Assembly: GCA_964582265.1 (NCBI GenBank)
Contig: CAZOQT010000008.1
Span: 1 to 34,485, forward strand
DNA: 34,485 bases
From: JBAZYK01 sp964582265
GTDB lineage: Bacteria > Patescibacteriota > Gracilibacteria > UBA1369
Direction of reading: 5' to 3'
Part shown: piece by piece, positions 28,829 to 34,485 of the stretch
Layout: every line of letters begins with the position of its first letter
Position numbering within the stretch: position 1 is the first letter of the stretch
Made by a program: the position numbers and the translations under genes
Notes under the pieces: generated by a model
Database searches by the model: none
Seen by the model: the letters and a program-made list of their open reading frames with translations, nothing else
What the model was told of the DNA's origin: nothing

Positions 28829-28878
28829 TAATTTGAAGCTAAGTTCACAAAGTTTTTCAGCGCGGCAAAACAAAAAGT

Positions 28879-28909
28879 AAAAAAACCCCTAAAGACTTAG
28901 GAGTTTTTT
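28879..28909. terminator. Bidirectional intrinsic terminator
   Basis: A-run, then CCCCTAA, loop AGAC, TTAGGAG, then T-run; one mismatch in the stem. On the minus strand it reads CTCCTAA...TTTAGGGG followed by seven Ts. It ends the secreted-protein operon and could serve the minus-strand zinc-ribbon ORF as well. Confidence 0.85.
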
Positions 28910-28958
28910 CAGGCTTTCTAGGGCTTACATAATTTAGGTTCTTTCTGCAGCTTATTGC

Positions 28959-28983
28959 GATCACTCTTATGTGGTCATTTTTT
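28959..28983 (+). terminator. Possible second intrinsic terminator
   Basis: GATCAC, six-base loop, GTGGTC (one G-T pair), then A and six Ts. It is plus-strand oriented, 50 bases past the first terminator. The surrounding 28910-29080 holds no gene I can support. Confidence 0.45.
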
Positions 28984-29080
28984 AGAGAACGGATTGTGAA
29001 CCTTCCAAAAAATGATTCAGTTTTCCCTTCCTCCCATGACGTTTAAAGAGGATAAGTTGGAGCAACGTTTCAGCTACATA

Positions 29081-29097
29081 GTGCTTCAATGAAGCAC
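29081..29097. repeat. Small palindrome over the end of the zinc-ribbon ORF
   Basis: GTGCTTC-AAT-GAAGCAC, 7-bp arms. The TGA stop of the minus-strand ORF lies inside it (29086-29088). No T-run follows on either strand. Confidence 0.6.
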
Positions 29098-29274
29098 ATA
29101 GGAAAGTATTGTTCCTTTAAATTTTTCTTTCCAATTGATTTTTTCAGTTGTGGGGACAAGTTTTTGCTTTCCAGTCAAAGCGCCAATAATTTCGCTATTA
29201 TCTGTTTTGCAATACGAACAACGTTCGCATTTTGTAGAGATAGAGACCCCGCAATTGAGACAATTAAAGATCAT
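29086..29274 (-). CDS. Small zinc-ribbon protein
   Basis: 62 residues. The N-terminus 'MIFNCLNCGVSISTKCERCS' followed by 'YC' holds five Cys (5, 8, 16, 19, 22), arranged as CxxC, then two overlapping CxxC spacings, as in short zinc ribbons. The remainder is Lys-rich and unstructured-looking with no membrane segment. An in-frame TAA lies 6 bases before the ATG, so the start is well bounded. No Shine-Dalgarno, and AT-rich DNA lies upstream. Its stop is TGA, in a palindrome. Short zinc-ribbon ORFs like this are common in CPR genomes and may bind nucleic acid or ribosomes; the function here is unknown. It could be a chance ORF, but the Cys spacing argues against that. Confidence 0.55.
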   Translation of the reverse strand: MIFNCLNCGVSISTKCERCSYCKTDNSEIIGALTGKQKLVPTTEKINWKEKFKGTILSYVLH

Positions 29275-29378
29275 TCTTTAAGTGTTCGGTTAACTTAAAT
29301 ATTTATAAATGAAGACACGGTTGGATTTGCGTACCTTAATATTTGTGGCTTGAACGCGGATTTTTCCGGAGCGAGCTT

Positions 29379-29840
29379 TTAATCCAGAATATAATGGTCC
29401 AGTTCTAACATTTTATCTTCTGGGTCTGGATGTTTTTTAGGTACAACATTCCTGTCAGTATTCCTTTCGAAATCTGACTTTTGTGTTTTGCTTGATGGAA
29501 TTTCGACCTTTGAGGTTGAATCGACAACCTTTGAGGTTGCTTTTTCCAAATTTACGGATTTTGTGAGATCATGACTTTTCAAAGCATCTTCATTAGTCTC
29601 GCCTACGAGGGGAAGGGAAACTTGGGAAGTCTCTTTTGAAGTCGAACTCTTTCTGGATTTAGCTACAGGCTCCTGAGCCTGCTCATCCAGGAAGCGAATG
29701 ACATCACTTTCACGTATTCGGTATACCCGCCCCAACTTACTGGCTTTCAATTTACCTTGTTTTATAAACTTTAAGACAGTGAAGGGATGTACTTGTAATT
29801 TTTGGGCAACCTGATCTGGAGTAAAGATATTTTCTTCCAT
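29379..29840 (-). CDS. Excisionase-type helix-turn-helix (HTH_17) DNA-binding protein
   Basis: 153 residues. Residues 1-52 form a MerR/excisionase-like winged helix: 'FTPDQVAQKLQVHPFTVLKF' (helix-turn-helix), then 'IKQGKLKASKLGRVYRI' (wing) and 'RESDVIRFLDEQ'. The rest is a Ser/Thr/Lys-rich, probably disordered tail ending in an acidic 'DPEDKMLELDHYILD'. The tail contains the repeated peptide TSKVVD/TSKVEI, encoded by two copies of the ACCTTTGAGGT palindrome family (29504-29539). A second small palindrome, CTCG-CCTA-CGAG, lies at 29598-29609. Domains of this type act as small transcription regulators or recombination directionality factors; no integrase or phage gene is nearby. The upstream AT-rich repeat block may be its operator region. 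Start ATG, no Shine-Dalgarno, stop TAA. Confidence 0.82.
   Translation of the reverse strand: MEENIFTPDQVAQKLQVHPFTVLKFIKQGKLKASKLGRVYRIRESDVIRFLDEQAQEPVAKSRKSSTSKETSQVSLPLVGETNEDALKSHDLTKSVNLEKATSKVVDSTSKVEIPSSKTQKSDFERNTDRNVVPKKHPDPEDKMLELDHYILD
29504..29539. repeat. Two REP-like palindromes inside the HTH coding sequence
   Basis: CGACCTTTGAGGTTG (29504-29518) and CAACCTTTGAGGTTG (29525-29539), each a 5-bp stem around a TTTGA loop. They share the core ACCTTTGAGGT with the elements flanking the transposase at 30171-30203 and 30713-30742. Both are in frame and encode a repeated Thr-Ser-Lys-Val. Confidence 0.8.
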
Positions 29841-29928
29841 CTAGCTTAACTTTAATTAGAAATGGGATAACGAATTTTGTTTTAAAAGTTTTTAGAACTC
29901 TTTAAACAACTCGAATCAATCTAACTAA

Positions 29929-29957
29929 AGTTTAACATTATTTTAATGAACAAACAA
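29929..29957 (-). promoter_or_regulatory. Predicted promoter of the HTH gene
   Basis: On the minus strand, TTGTTT (29952-29957), a 17-base spacer, then TAAACT (29929-29934) preceded by TGT, an extended -10. It lies about 90 bases before the ATG. Confidence 0.4.
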
Positions 29958-30044
29958 TGATATAAACCTTTGTTTACTTAACGTGAACATTTATACCACA
30001 TTAAACATACTAATTCAATATTTTTAGCAAGTTAATTTAATTTC

Positions 30045-30156
30045 ATTAAATTCTATTAAACTTTATTCAACAGTTTTTAAACGAGTTTTGCACACCTTAT
30101 CTACATTGCAATGATTAAACTTTATTATATTTTATTAAATTCTATTAAAGTTTATT
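30045..30156. repeat. AT-rich block with 23-bp direct repeats
   Basis: ATTAAATTCTATTAAA followed by C or G and TTTATT occurs at 30045-30067 and 30134-30156 with one difference. The 13-mer ATTAAACTTTATT occurs at 30055-30067 and 30114-30126, and further TATTAAA units fill the space to 30170. The whole 29841-30252 intergenic stretch is very AT-rich and holds no gene. It could be a binding array for the neighbouring HTH protein or an easily melted region. Confidence 0.65.
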
Positions 30157-30170
30157 AAATTTAATTAAAT

Positions 30171-30203
30171 CCGATCCCCCGACCTTTGAGGTCGGGGGAT
30201 CGG
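30171..30203. repeat. Perfect hairpin upstream of the transposase (REP-like)
   Basis: CCGATCCCCCGACC, loop TTTGA, then GGTCGGGGGATCGG: a perfect 14-bp stem, strongly GC-rich within an AT-rich stretch. It contains the family core ACCTTTGAGGT. No T-run follows on the plus strand, so a REP/transposase recognition element fits better than a terminator. Confidence 0.85.
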
Positions 30204-30237
30204 TTAATGATTAATTTATATTTTGGTAATGTCCTCT

Positions 30238-30246
30238 TGTTAAAAT
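30238..30246 (+). promoter_or_regulatory. Extended -10 promoter of the transposase, probably leaderless
   Basis: TGT at 30238-30240 precedes TAAAAT (30241-30246). The ATG at 30253 is only 6 bases past the -10, so transcription would start at or next to the start codon. Confidence 0.45.
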
Positions 30247-30252
30247 GCGACC

Positions 30253-30723
30253 ATGACTAATAGGAAGATCGCACCATTACAGCTTTATCATATTTATAAT
30301 CGTTCTGTGCTCAAGATACCTTTATTTAAAGGTGCCGCGGATTNNNNNNNNNNGTATGATCGTTTTAAACTAAAAATTGTGCACTATAAAAAGCTATATG
30401 CAGTAAAGATTTTGGCTTACTGCCTAATGCCGAACCATTTTCATTTTTTAATTCGAGAACCGGAAAACCCATTAAGCGAAAAAATATCAAATAGTTCTAA
30501 ATTTTTGCAAAACCTGCAAAATGCATATGCAAAATATTTTGCAATTAAATATAAACACTCTGGCAGGGTGTTCCAGGGCGTATTTAAGAGTAAGCGCATC
30601 GATAGTGACGCGTATTTAAATGAAATCGTTCGGTATATCCATGAAAACCCTGTTCGAAAAAAACTCGTGGCCACTCCAAAGGATTGGCCTTATTCAAGCG
30701 CTCGGTACCTCATCAACCTTTGA
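30253..30723 (+). CDS. REP-associated tyrosine transposase (RAYT, Y1_Tnp/HUH family)
   Basis: 156 codons including a 10-N gap that keeps the frame. The N-terminal 'LYHIYNRSV' matches the family 'HVYNRG' strand. The HUH metal site is 'LMPNHFHFLI' (His62, His64). The candidate catalytic Tyr is 92 or 95 in 'NAYAKYFAIKY', followed by the family block 'SGRVFQGVFKSKRI', then 'YLNEIVRYIHENPVRKKLV' and 'DWPYSSA'. Such enzymes cut and rejoin single-stranded REP hairpins. Length fits a minimal RAYT. The last three codons (Asn-Leu-stop) come from the flanking palindrome. Start ATG 30253 follows an extended -10 with almost no leader. It is convergent with uvrA, with 8 bases between the stop codons. All core motifs are intact, apart from the gap region (about residues 31-34). 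Confidence 0.9.
   Translation: MTNRKIAPLQLYHIYNRSVLKIPLFKGAADXXXXYDRFKLKIVHYKKLYAVKILAYCLMPNHFHFLIREPENPLSEKISNSSKFLQNLQNAYAKYFAIKYKHSGRVFQGVFKSKRIDSDAYLNEIVRYIHENPVRKKLVATPKDWPYSSARYLINL
30344..30353. other. Assembly gap, 10 Ns, inside the transposase gene
   Basis: Ten Ns between 'ggatt' and 'gtatgat'. The frame is consistent across ten bases, so the stated size may be correct. Confidence 0.99.
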
Positions 30724-30742
30724 GGTCGACCTCAAAGGTTGA
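30713..30742. repeat. Perfect 30-bp palindrome shared by the ends of two genes
   Basis: Composed of CAACCTTTGAGGTCG and its reverse complement, overlapping by CG, plus one more T/A pair outside. It contains the TGA stops of both the transposase (30721-30723) and uvrA (30732-30734, minus). It contains the family core in both orientations and could also act as a bidirectional terminator. Confidence 0.9.
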
Positions 30743-33617
30743 GTTTTTTGAGCCACTGGCCGGTGTAGGACGCCGCCACCTTGGCAACCTGTTCCGGCGT
30801 GCCTTTTGCGATGACCTCTCCCCCGTTTTCGCCGCCTTCGGGGCCTAAATCTAAAATATAGTCCACGGACTTAATGACATCCAGATTGTGTTCAATAGTC
30901 AGCACGGTATTGCCTTTATCTACCAGCTTTTGCAGCACATCTAATAGCTTGCGCACGTCGTCAAAGTGCAGACCGGTGGTCGGCTCATCCAAAACATACA
31001 AAGTTTGCCCTGTAGACTTCTTGGAAAGCTCCGTAGCCAGCTTAATGCGCTGTGCTTCACCTCCGGATAACGTTGTTGCAGACTGCCCCAAATGAATGTA
31101 TGACAAGCCCACTTCATACAACGTCTCCAGCTTGGTTTTAATATTTGGAATGGCTTGGAAGAACTCCAAAGATTCGGCAACCGTCATATCTAAAACATCA
31201 GCAATATTTTTGCCACGATAAGTGACTTCCAGGGCTTCATGATTATAGCGTTTGCCCTTACAAACCTCACAAGGGACGTAAATATCTGGCAAAAAGTGCA
31301 TTTCTATCTTCTTGATACCATCACCCGCGCAGGCTTCACATCGGCCACCCTTTACATTAAAGCTAAAACGGCCTGATTTGTAGCCGCGCAACTTGGCTTC
31401 TTGAGAAGCCGCAAAAAGGTCACGAATGTCTGTGAATACGCCTGTATAAGTAGCCGGGTTACTTCTTGGGGTCCTGCCAATTGGCGACTGATCAATATTG
31501 ATAATCTTATCCAGATTTTCTATGCCCTCTATGCTCTCATGCTTCCCTACAGTGGTTTTGGTGCCGTAAACGACCTTTGATACCTCTTTCACCAAAATAT
31601 CGTTTATAAGCGTCGATTTTCCAGATCCAGAAACTCCGGTAATGCCAATAAATGTGCCAAGTGGCAACTGCGCCGAGACATTTTTTAAATTGTGTTCGGT
31701 CGCGCCAACAATTTTTAAATAATTCCCATTGCCTTTGCGACGTGTTTTTGGCACCGGGATCTCCTTCTTTCCGCTCAAATATTGACCGGTAATGGAATTT
31801 GGATTTTTCATAACCTCCTCAGGTGTTCCAGCTGCAATAACCCGTCCTCCGTCTTTACCTGCTCCCGGGCCAATGTCCAAAACGTAATCAGAAGCAAGCA
31901 TGGTATCTACGTCATGTTCAACCACAATTACAGTGTTTCCCAAATCGCGCAAAGAAATTAATGTATTTATGAGCTTAGCATTATCATTTTGATGAAGGCC
32001 GATTGAGGGCTCATCCAACACATAAACCACACCGGAAAGGCGTGAACCAATTTGCGTTGCCAGACGAATGCGCTGTGCTTCTCCACCCGAAAGCGTGTTT
32101 GCGGCACGATCAAGAGTTAAATAAGAAAGCCCCACATCCTGCAAAAATCTTAAACGATTAAGAATTTCCTTTAAAATAAGGCGAGAGATCTGCTCTTCCA
32201 TTTGAGTAAGCTTCAAATTCTGGAAGAAGTTAATGGCTTTATTTACAGAAAGTTCAGTAGTTTCGATGATCGACTTATCCTCAAGTAAAACTGCCAATAT
32301 CTCTGGTCTTAAGCGATTCCCATGACAATCAGGGCACTTAAGTATGCGCATGAATTTTTCGATCTTCTTGCGGATGTAGTCGGAATCGGTCTCAAGGTAG
32401 CGGCGTTCCAGATTTGGAATCACACCTTCAAAAGTGGTGCTGTATTCGCCCTTAAACGCAGACTGGCTGTTTGCGCCCATTTGCACGGTGTATTTTTTGC
32501 CGCTATCGCCATACAAAATGACGTTCATCTGTTCCGGACTTAATTTTTTGACCGGAAGATTCATGGAAAATTTATGAGTTTTGGCTACAGCTTCAAGAAT
32601 GCGGTTGTACCAGGTTAAGTGCGAAGTAGTCGCGGACCAAGGCATAATAGCGCCTTCGGCTAACGTCAAGTTTTCATTAGGAATGACCAGTTTTGGGTCG
32701 ATTTCCAGCTTGGTACCAAGGCCATGACAAGTAGGACAAGCTCCCTGGGGGCTGTTAAAAGAAAAGCTGCGAGGGCTGATTTCGGCGATATTGATGCCAC
32801 AATCCAGGCAGGCAAAATGTTCGGAAAAAGTTTGCTCTTCATTGGTATCGTAATCAACGATGCGGATTACACCTTCACCGTGCTTTAAAGCGGTTTCAAT
32901 GGAATCGGCAATACGAGTGCGATCCGGATTTGGAAGCTCGATTTCATCACCAGATGAGAGCTTCTGGGTGAGCTTTTTTAAATTTTTTACGACTAAACGA
33001 TCGACCACAATTTCAATAGTGTGTTTTTTGGTATCTTCCAGCTCTGGAATGTCCAAAATGCTGAGCACTTCGCCGTCGACACGCACGCGAACAAAACCGG
33101 CTTTTTTGATTTTTTCAAAAACTTTGGCGTGACTCCCCTTGCGATCCCTGATTGCAGGGGAAAGCAGCAGAATTTTTTTCCCTTCCGGCATATTGGCCAC
33201 AGTTTCTATAATTTGGCTCGCCGATTGACGCTTAATTGGCTTATTACACTTTGGACAATGTGGATGGCCGATTTTGGCGTATAAAAGACGTAAATAGTCA
33301 TAAATTTCGGTCACGGTGCCAACGGTAGAACGCGGATTTCTGCTGGCAGTTTTTTGATCGATGGAAATGGCGGGGCTTAAGCCATCAATGGAATCGACAT
33401 CCGGTTTTTCCATCAATTGCAAAAATTGGCGGGCGTAGGTGGAAAGGCTTTCCACATAGCGGCGTTGGCCCTCAGCGTAGATTGTGTCAAAAGCAAGCGA
33501 CGATTTACCTGAACCGGAAAGGCCGGTCATAACGGTAAGTTTATCGCGCGGGATCTCCACATTGACGTTTTTTAGGTTGTGGATGCGGGCTCCTTTAACA
33601 ATGATCTTGTCGTGCAT
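30732..33617 (-). CDS. uvrA: UvrABC excinuclease subunit A
   Basis: 961 residues, full length for UvrA (about 940-970). DNA-damage recognition ATPase of nucleotide excision repair that loads UvrB on lesions. Two ABC cassettes: Walker A GLSGSGKSS at 32-40 and GVSGSGKST near 660; signatures LSGGEAQRIRLATQ near 508 and LSGGEAQRIKLATE near 849. Zinc modules: 'CLDC' with 'CPTC' (about 268-295) and 'CEAC' with 'CEVC' (about 757-785). The insert region includes 'CPDCHGNRLRPEIL'. The start ATG at 33617 is bounded by the AT-rich repeat at 33624-33648. The C-terminus ends Lys-Leu-Asn-Leu, with the last two residues and the TGA stop encoded by the palindrome at 30713-30742. No uvrB or uvrC is nearby. 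No Shine-Dalgarno. Confidence 0.98.
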   Translation of the reverse strand: MHDKIIVKGARIHNLKNVNVEIPRDKLTVMTGLSGSGKSSLAFDTIYAEGQRRYVESLSTYARQFLQLMEKPDVDSIDGLSPAISIDQKTASRNPRSTVGTVTEIYDYLRLLYAKIGHPHCPKCNKPIKRQSASQIIETVANMPEGKKILLLSPAIRDRKGSHAKVFEKIKKAGFVRVRVDGEVLSILDIPELEDTKKHTIEIVVDRLVVKNLKKLTQKLSSGDEIELPNPDRTRIADSIETALKHGEGVIRIVDYDTNEEQTFSEHFACLDCGINIAEISPRSFSFNSPQGACPTCHGLGTKLEIDPKLVIPNENLTLAEGAIMPWSATTSHLTWYNRILEAVAKTHKFSMNLPVKKLSPEQMNVILYGDSGKKYTVQMGANSQSAFKGEYSTTFEGVIPNLERRYLETDSDYIRKKIEKFMRILKCPDCHGNRLRPEILAVLLEDKSIIETTELSVNKAINFFQNLKLTQMEEQISRLILKEILNRLRFLQDVGLSYLTLDRAANTLSGGEAQRIRLATQIGSRLSGVVYVLDEPSIGLHQNDNAKLINTLISLRDLGNTVIVVEHDVDTMLASDYVLDIGPGAGKDGGRVIAAGTPEEVMKNPNSITGQYLSGKKEIPVPKTRRKGNGNYLKIVGATEHNLKNVSAQLPLGTFIGITGVSGSGKSTLINDILVKEVSKVVYGTKTTVGKHESIEGIENLDKIINIDQSPIGRTPRSNPATYTGVFTDIRDLFAASQEAKLRGYKSGRFSFNVKGGRCEACAGDGIKKIEMHFLPDIYVPCEVCKGKRYNHEALEVTYRGKNIADVLDMTVAESLEFFQAIPNIKTKLETLYEVGLSYIHLGQSATTLSGGEAQRIKLATELSKKSTGQTLYVLDEPTTGLHFDDVRKLLDVLQKLVDKGNTVLTIEHNLDVIKSVDYILDLGPEGGENGGEVIAKGTPEQVAKVAASYTGQWLKKLNL

Positions 33618-33623
33618 CGATAT

Positions 33624-33648
33624 AATTAGTAATTAATAATTGGTAATT
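33624..33648 (+). repeat. 25-bp AT-rich intergenic repeat, copy 2
   Basis: Identical over 25 bases to 3253-3277, in the same strand orientation, placed 7 bases upstream of the uvrA start codon. Confidence 0.75.
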
Positions 33649-33703
33649 AGGGGTGGTTTTGTGTGGCTCTAAAGGTTTGCTACACAATCGGACACGCCAA
33701 ATA

Positions 33704-33722
33704 ATTTAACCTGAGGTTAAAT
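33704..33722. promoter_or_regulatory. Inverted repeat upstream of uvrA, candidate operator
   Basis: ATTTAACCT-G-AGGTTAAAT, a perfect 9-bp inverted repeat around one base, about 87 bases before the uvrA start. On the minus strand a TATATT -10-like hexamer (about 33734-33739) lies just upstream of it. It does not match the usual GAAC-N4-GTTC SOS box. Otherwise 33649-33806 holds nothing I recognise. Confidence 0.4.
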
Positions 33723-33806
33723 CTTGTTTAAATATAGCCAAAATAGGTTAGCACGGAAGTTTTAAAAGTGCAATAGCGGGTTTGGGGGGATCAGACAAAA
33801 CTTACT

Positions 33807-34150
33807 TTATTTTCTTTTAGACGTTGGGCGCTTTGCTGCCGTTCGACCAACAACATGGAAGGCTTTTTCACCATTTGCGCTTACTTCAACATAAAAGATC
33901 TTTTGATTATTTTCTGATAATTCATACCATTTTGTTTCCGTTGCAGCTTGTATATCACTAGCTTTATTAATAATTGCAGTTGGTATGCTTGCAGGAGTAA
34001 TAAGATATTTATTTGGCTTGCCACCTTCAAGTTGTTTTAATGCCACAAGAGGTGCCTTTTCAGCAGGCTTAGCTTTTTGAGGAACTTCCTTTGGCTCTCT
34101 TGCTTTAAGTAAAGTTACTTCTTCTTTCATCTGATCTACTTTTGTTTTAA
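33807..34150 (-). CDS. Unrecognised coiled-coil protein, C-terminal part
   Basis: The frame is open from the 10-N gap to TAA at 33807. It begins within a charged helix ('KTKVDQMKEEVTLLKAREPK'), passes through a Pro/Ala/Lys segment ('QKAKPAEKAPL'), then a compact mixed region ('YLITPASIPTAIINKASDI', 'IFYVEVSANGEKAFHVVGR') and a basic end 'TAAKRPTSKRK'. No family recognised. The helix continues naturally from the piece before the gap, so both are probably one gene; an ATG at 34130 could otherwise start it. No terminator is evident after it. Confidence 0.6.
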
Positions 34151-34160
34151 NNNNNNNNNN
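34151..34160. other. Assembly gap, 10 Ns
   Basis: Ten Ns splitting the last gene. The frames on the two sides do not agree if exactly ten bases are missing, so the real size probably differs. Confidence 0.95.
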
Positions 34161-34485
34161 CCCCCTGCTTCGCTAACACTGCTTGAATTTGTTCGCGGTC
34201 AGCTTCCAAAGTTGTCAAGGTCGCTTTAACTGAGTTCCAGCTAACAAGTGTCTCTTCGAGTTTATGAATTCTTTCACCCTTTTTCAAAGCCATCATGATT
34301 AATGCTGCCTGTTCAAGCGATTTTTTATCACCAAGTCCCGTTCTATCGGCAGAAAGATATAAACCACTCAAAAATCCAGTTACGCTACCCGCTGCAACCC
34401 CCCAAATTCCACCTACAGATCCTCTTCCTGCACCAAGGGCTGTAGTTGCACTTACAAGCTGAATTTCATCCAACCCATCAAACGT
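34161..34485 (-). CDS. Unrecognised protein with Gly-rich hydrophobic segment and coiled coil, N-terminal part, runs off window
   Basis: Open from the window edge (34485) to the gap, with no start codon that must be used. TTG at 34473 is possible, but the frame continues upstream. An early segment 'LGAGRGSVGGIWGVAAGSV' and 'FLSGLYLSA' is Gly-rich and hydrophobic, possibly membrane-associating. Then 'SLEQAALIMMALKKGERIHK' and 'LEADREQIQAVLAKQG' form an amphipathic helix of coiled-coil type that likely continues beyond the gap. No family recognised. Confidence 0.55.

Larger units (their letters stand above)
30171..30742 (+). mobile_element. REP-associated tyrosine transposase unit flanked by its palindromes
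   Basis: A Y1/HUH transposase gene bracketed by two palindromic elements sharing the core ACCTTTGAGGT, with two more copies 0.7 kb away inside the HTH gene. This is the arrangement of known RAYT genes with REP/BIME elements. The assignment of these repeats as REPs is inference from layout. Confidence 0.7.

Noticed and set aside
28910..29085. A structured RNA gene (tmRNA, SRP, RNase P, 6S) between the terminators and the zinc-ribbon ORF
   Set aside because: I see none of the conserved cores of those RNAs; only one small hairpin with a T-run.
30097..30105. TTATCTACA, one base from a DnaA box, in the AT-rich block
   Set aside because: A single near-match in AT-rich DNA without dnaA/dnaN or a cluster of boxes is not enough to call an origin.
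30171..30203. Intrinsic terminator for an upstream plus-strand transcript
   Set aside because: The stem is excellent but no T-run follows and no plus-strand gene lies upstream; the shared core with the downstream palindrome favours a transposase-linked element.
34147..34473. A separate 108-codon gene ending just past the 10-N gap
   Set aside because: The stop comes from counting exactly ten Ns. The coiled coil continues on the other side in another frame, so a single gene with a mis-sized gap is more likely.
1..34485. UGA-as-glycine genetic code (Gracilibacteria/Absconditabacteria)
   Set aside because: All long genes, including the 16-kb one, are intact without in-frame TGA, and TGA ends uvrA and the transposase at expected lengths.
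1..34485. CRISPR array, tRNA or rRNA genes, prophage
   Set aside because: No regularly spaced repeats with unique spacers, no tRNA-like cloverleaf noticed, no rRNA segment, and no phage structural or integrase gene.

Overview
The window looks like a chromosomal fragment of a Candidate Phyla Radiation (Patescibacteria) bacterium. A Peregrinibacteria-like lineage is my best guess, but that is inference. The reasons are: AT-rich DNA; a compact type IV pilus operon next to S-layer-homology (SLH) proteins; one enormous multidomain surface gene; secreted proteins that match no family I know; and start codons almost without Shine-Dalgarno sequences. No rRNA or other marker gene is present to fix the taxonomy. 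UGA is a normal stop here, so this is not the UGA-recoded Gracilibacteria/Absconditabacteria code. The assembly has three N gaps (7792-7891, 30344-30353, 34151-34160), and each breaks one or more genes.

Layout. 1-7448 (+): pilN-like, pilO-like, pilB and pilC, then two membrane-anchored proteins with FlgD-type Ig-like domains, the second ending in three SLH repeats. 7558-7791 (+): a type IV prepilin cut by the 100-N gap. 7892-8058 (-): the start of a coiled-coil protein cut by the same gap. 8333-24430 (+): a single 5365-codon gene for a secreted SLH protein. It has a possible peptidase-C25-like Rossmannoid domain near the N-terminus, two copies of a compound unit (beta domain, thrombospondin-3-type Ca-binding repeats, three SLH repeats, more Ca-binding repeats), and Ig-like, VCBS/FG-GAP, DUF11-like, FnIII-like and PKD-like modules between the copies. 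24518-28773 (+): a tight four-gene operon of unrecognised, Cys-containing secreted proteins, closed by a bidirectional terminator. 28910-30250: sparse DNA with a small zinc-ribbon ORF, an excisionase-type HTH gene and an AT-rich repeat block. 30253-30723 (+): a REP-associated tyrosine (Y1/HUH) transposase. 30732-33617 (-): uvrA, convergent with the transposase. 33807-34485 (-): an unrecognised coiled-coil gene broken by a gap and running off the window.

How it fits together. The pilus motor and platform genes, the prepilin, two SLH-anchored proteins and four secreted proteins form about 28 kb devoted to the cell surface. I infer a locus for building or decorating the envelope and appendages, with the giant protein possibly anchored at two points. 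The most distinctive DNA-level signal is a family of short palindromes with the core ACCTTTGAGGT. They flank the transposase, supply the stop codons of both the transposase and uvrA, and occur twice in frame inside the HTH gene. Several promoters share an extended -10 of the form TGCTAWAAT.
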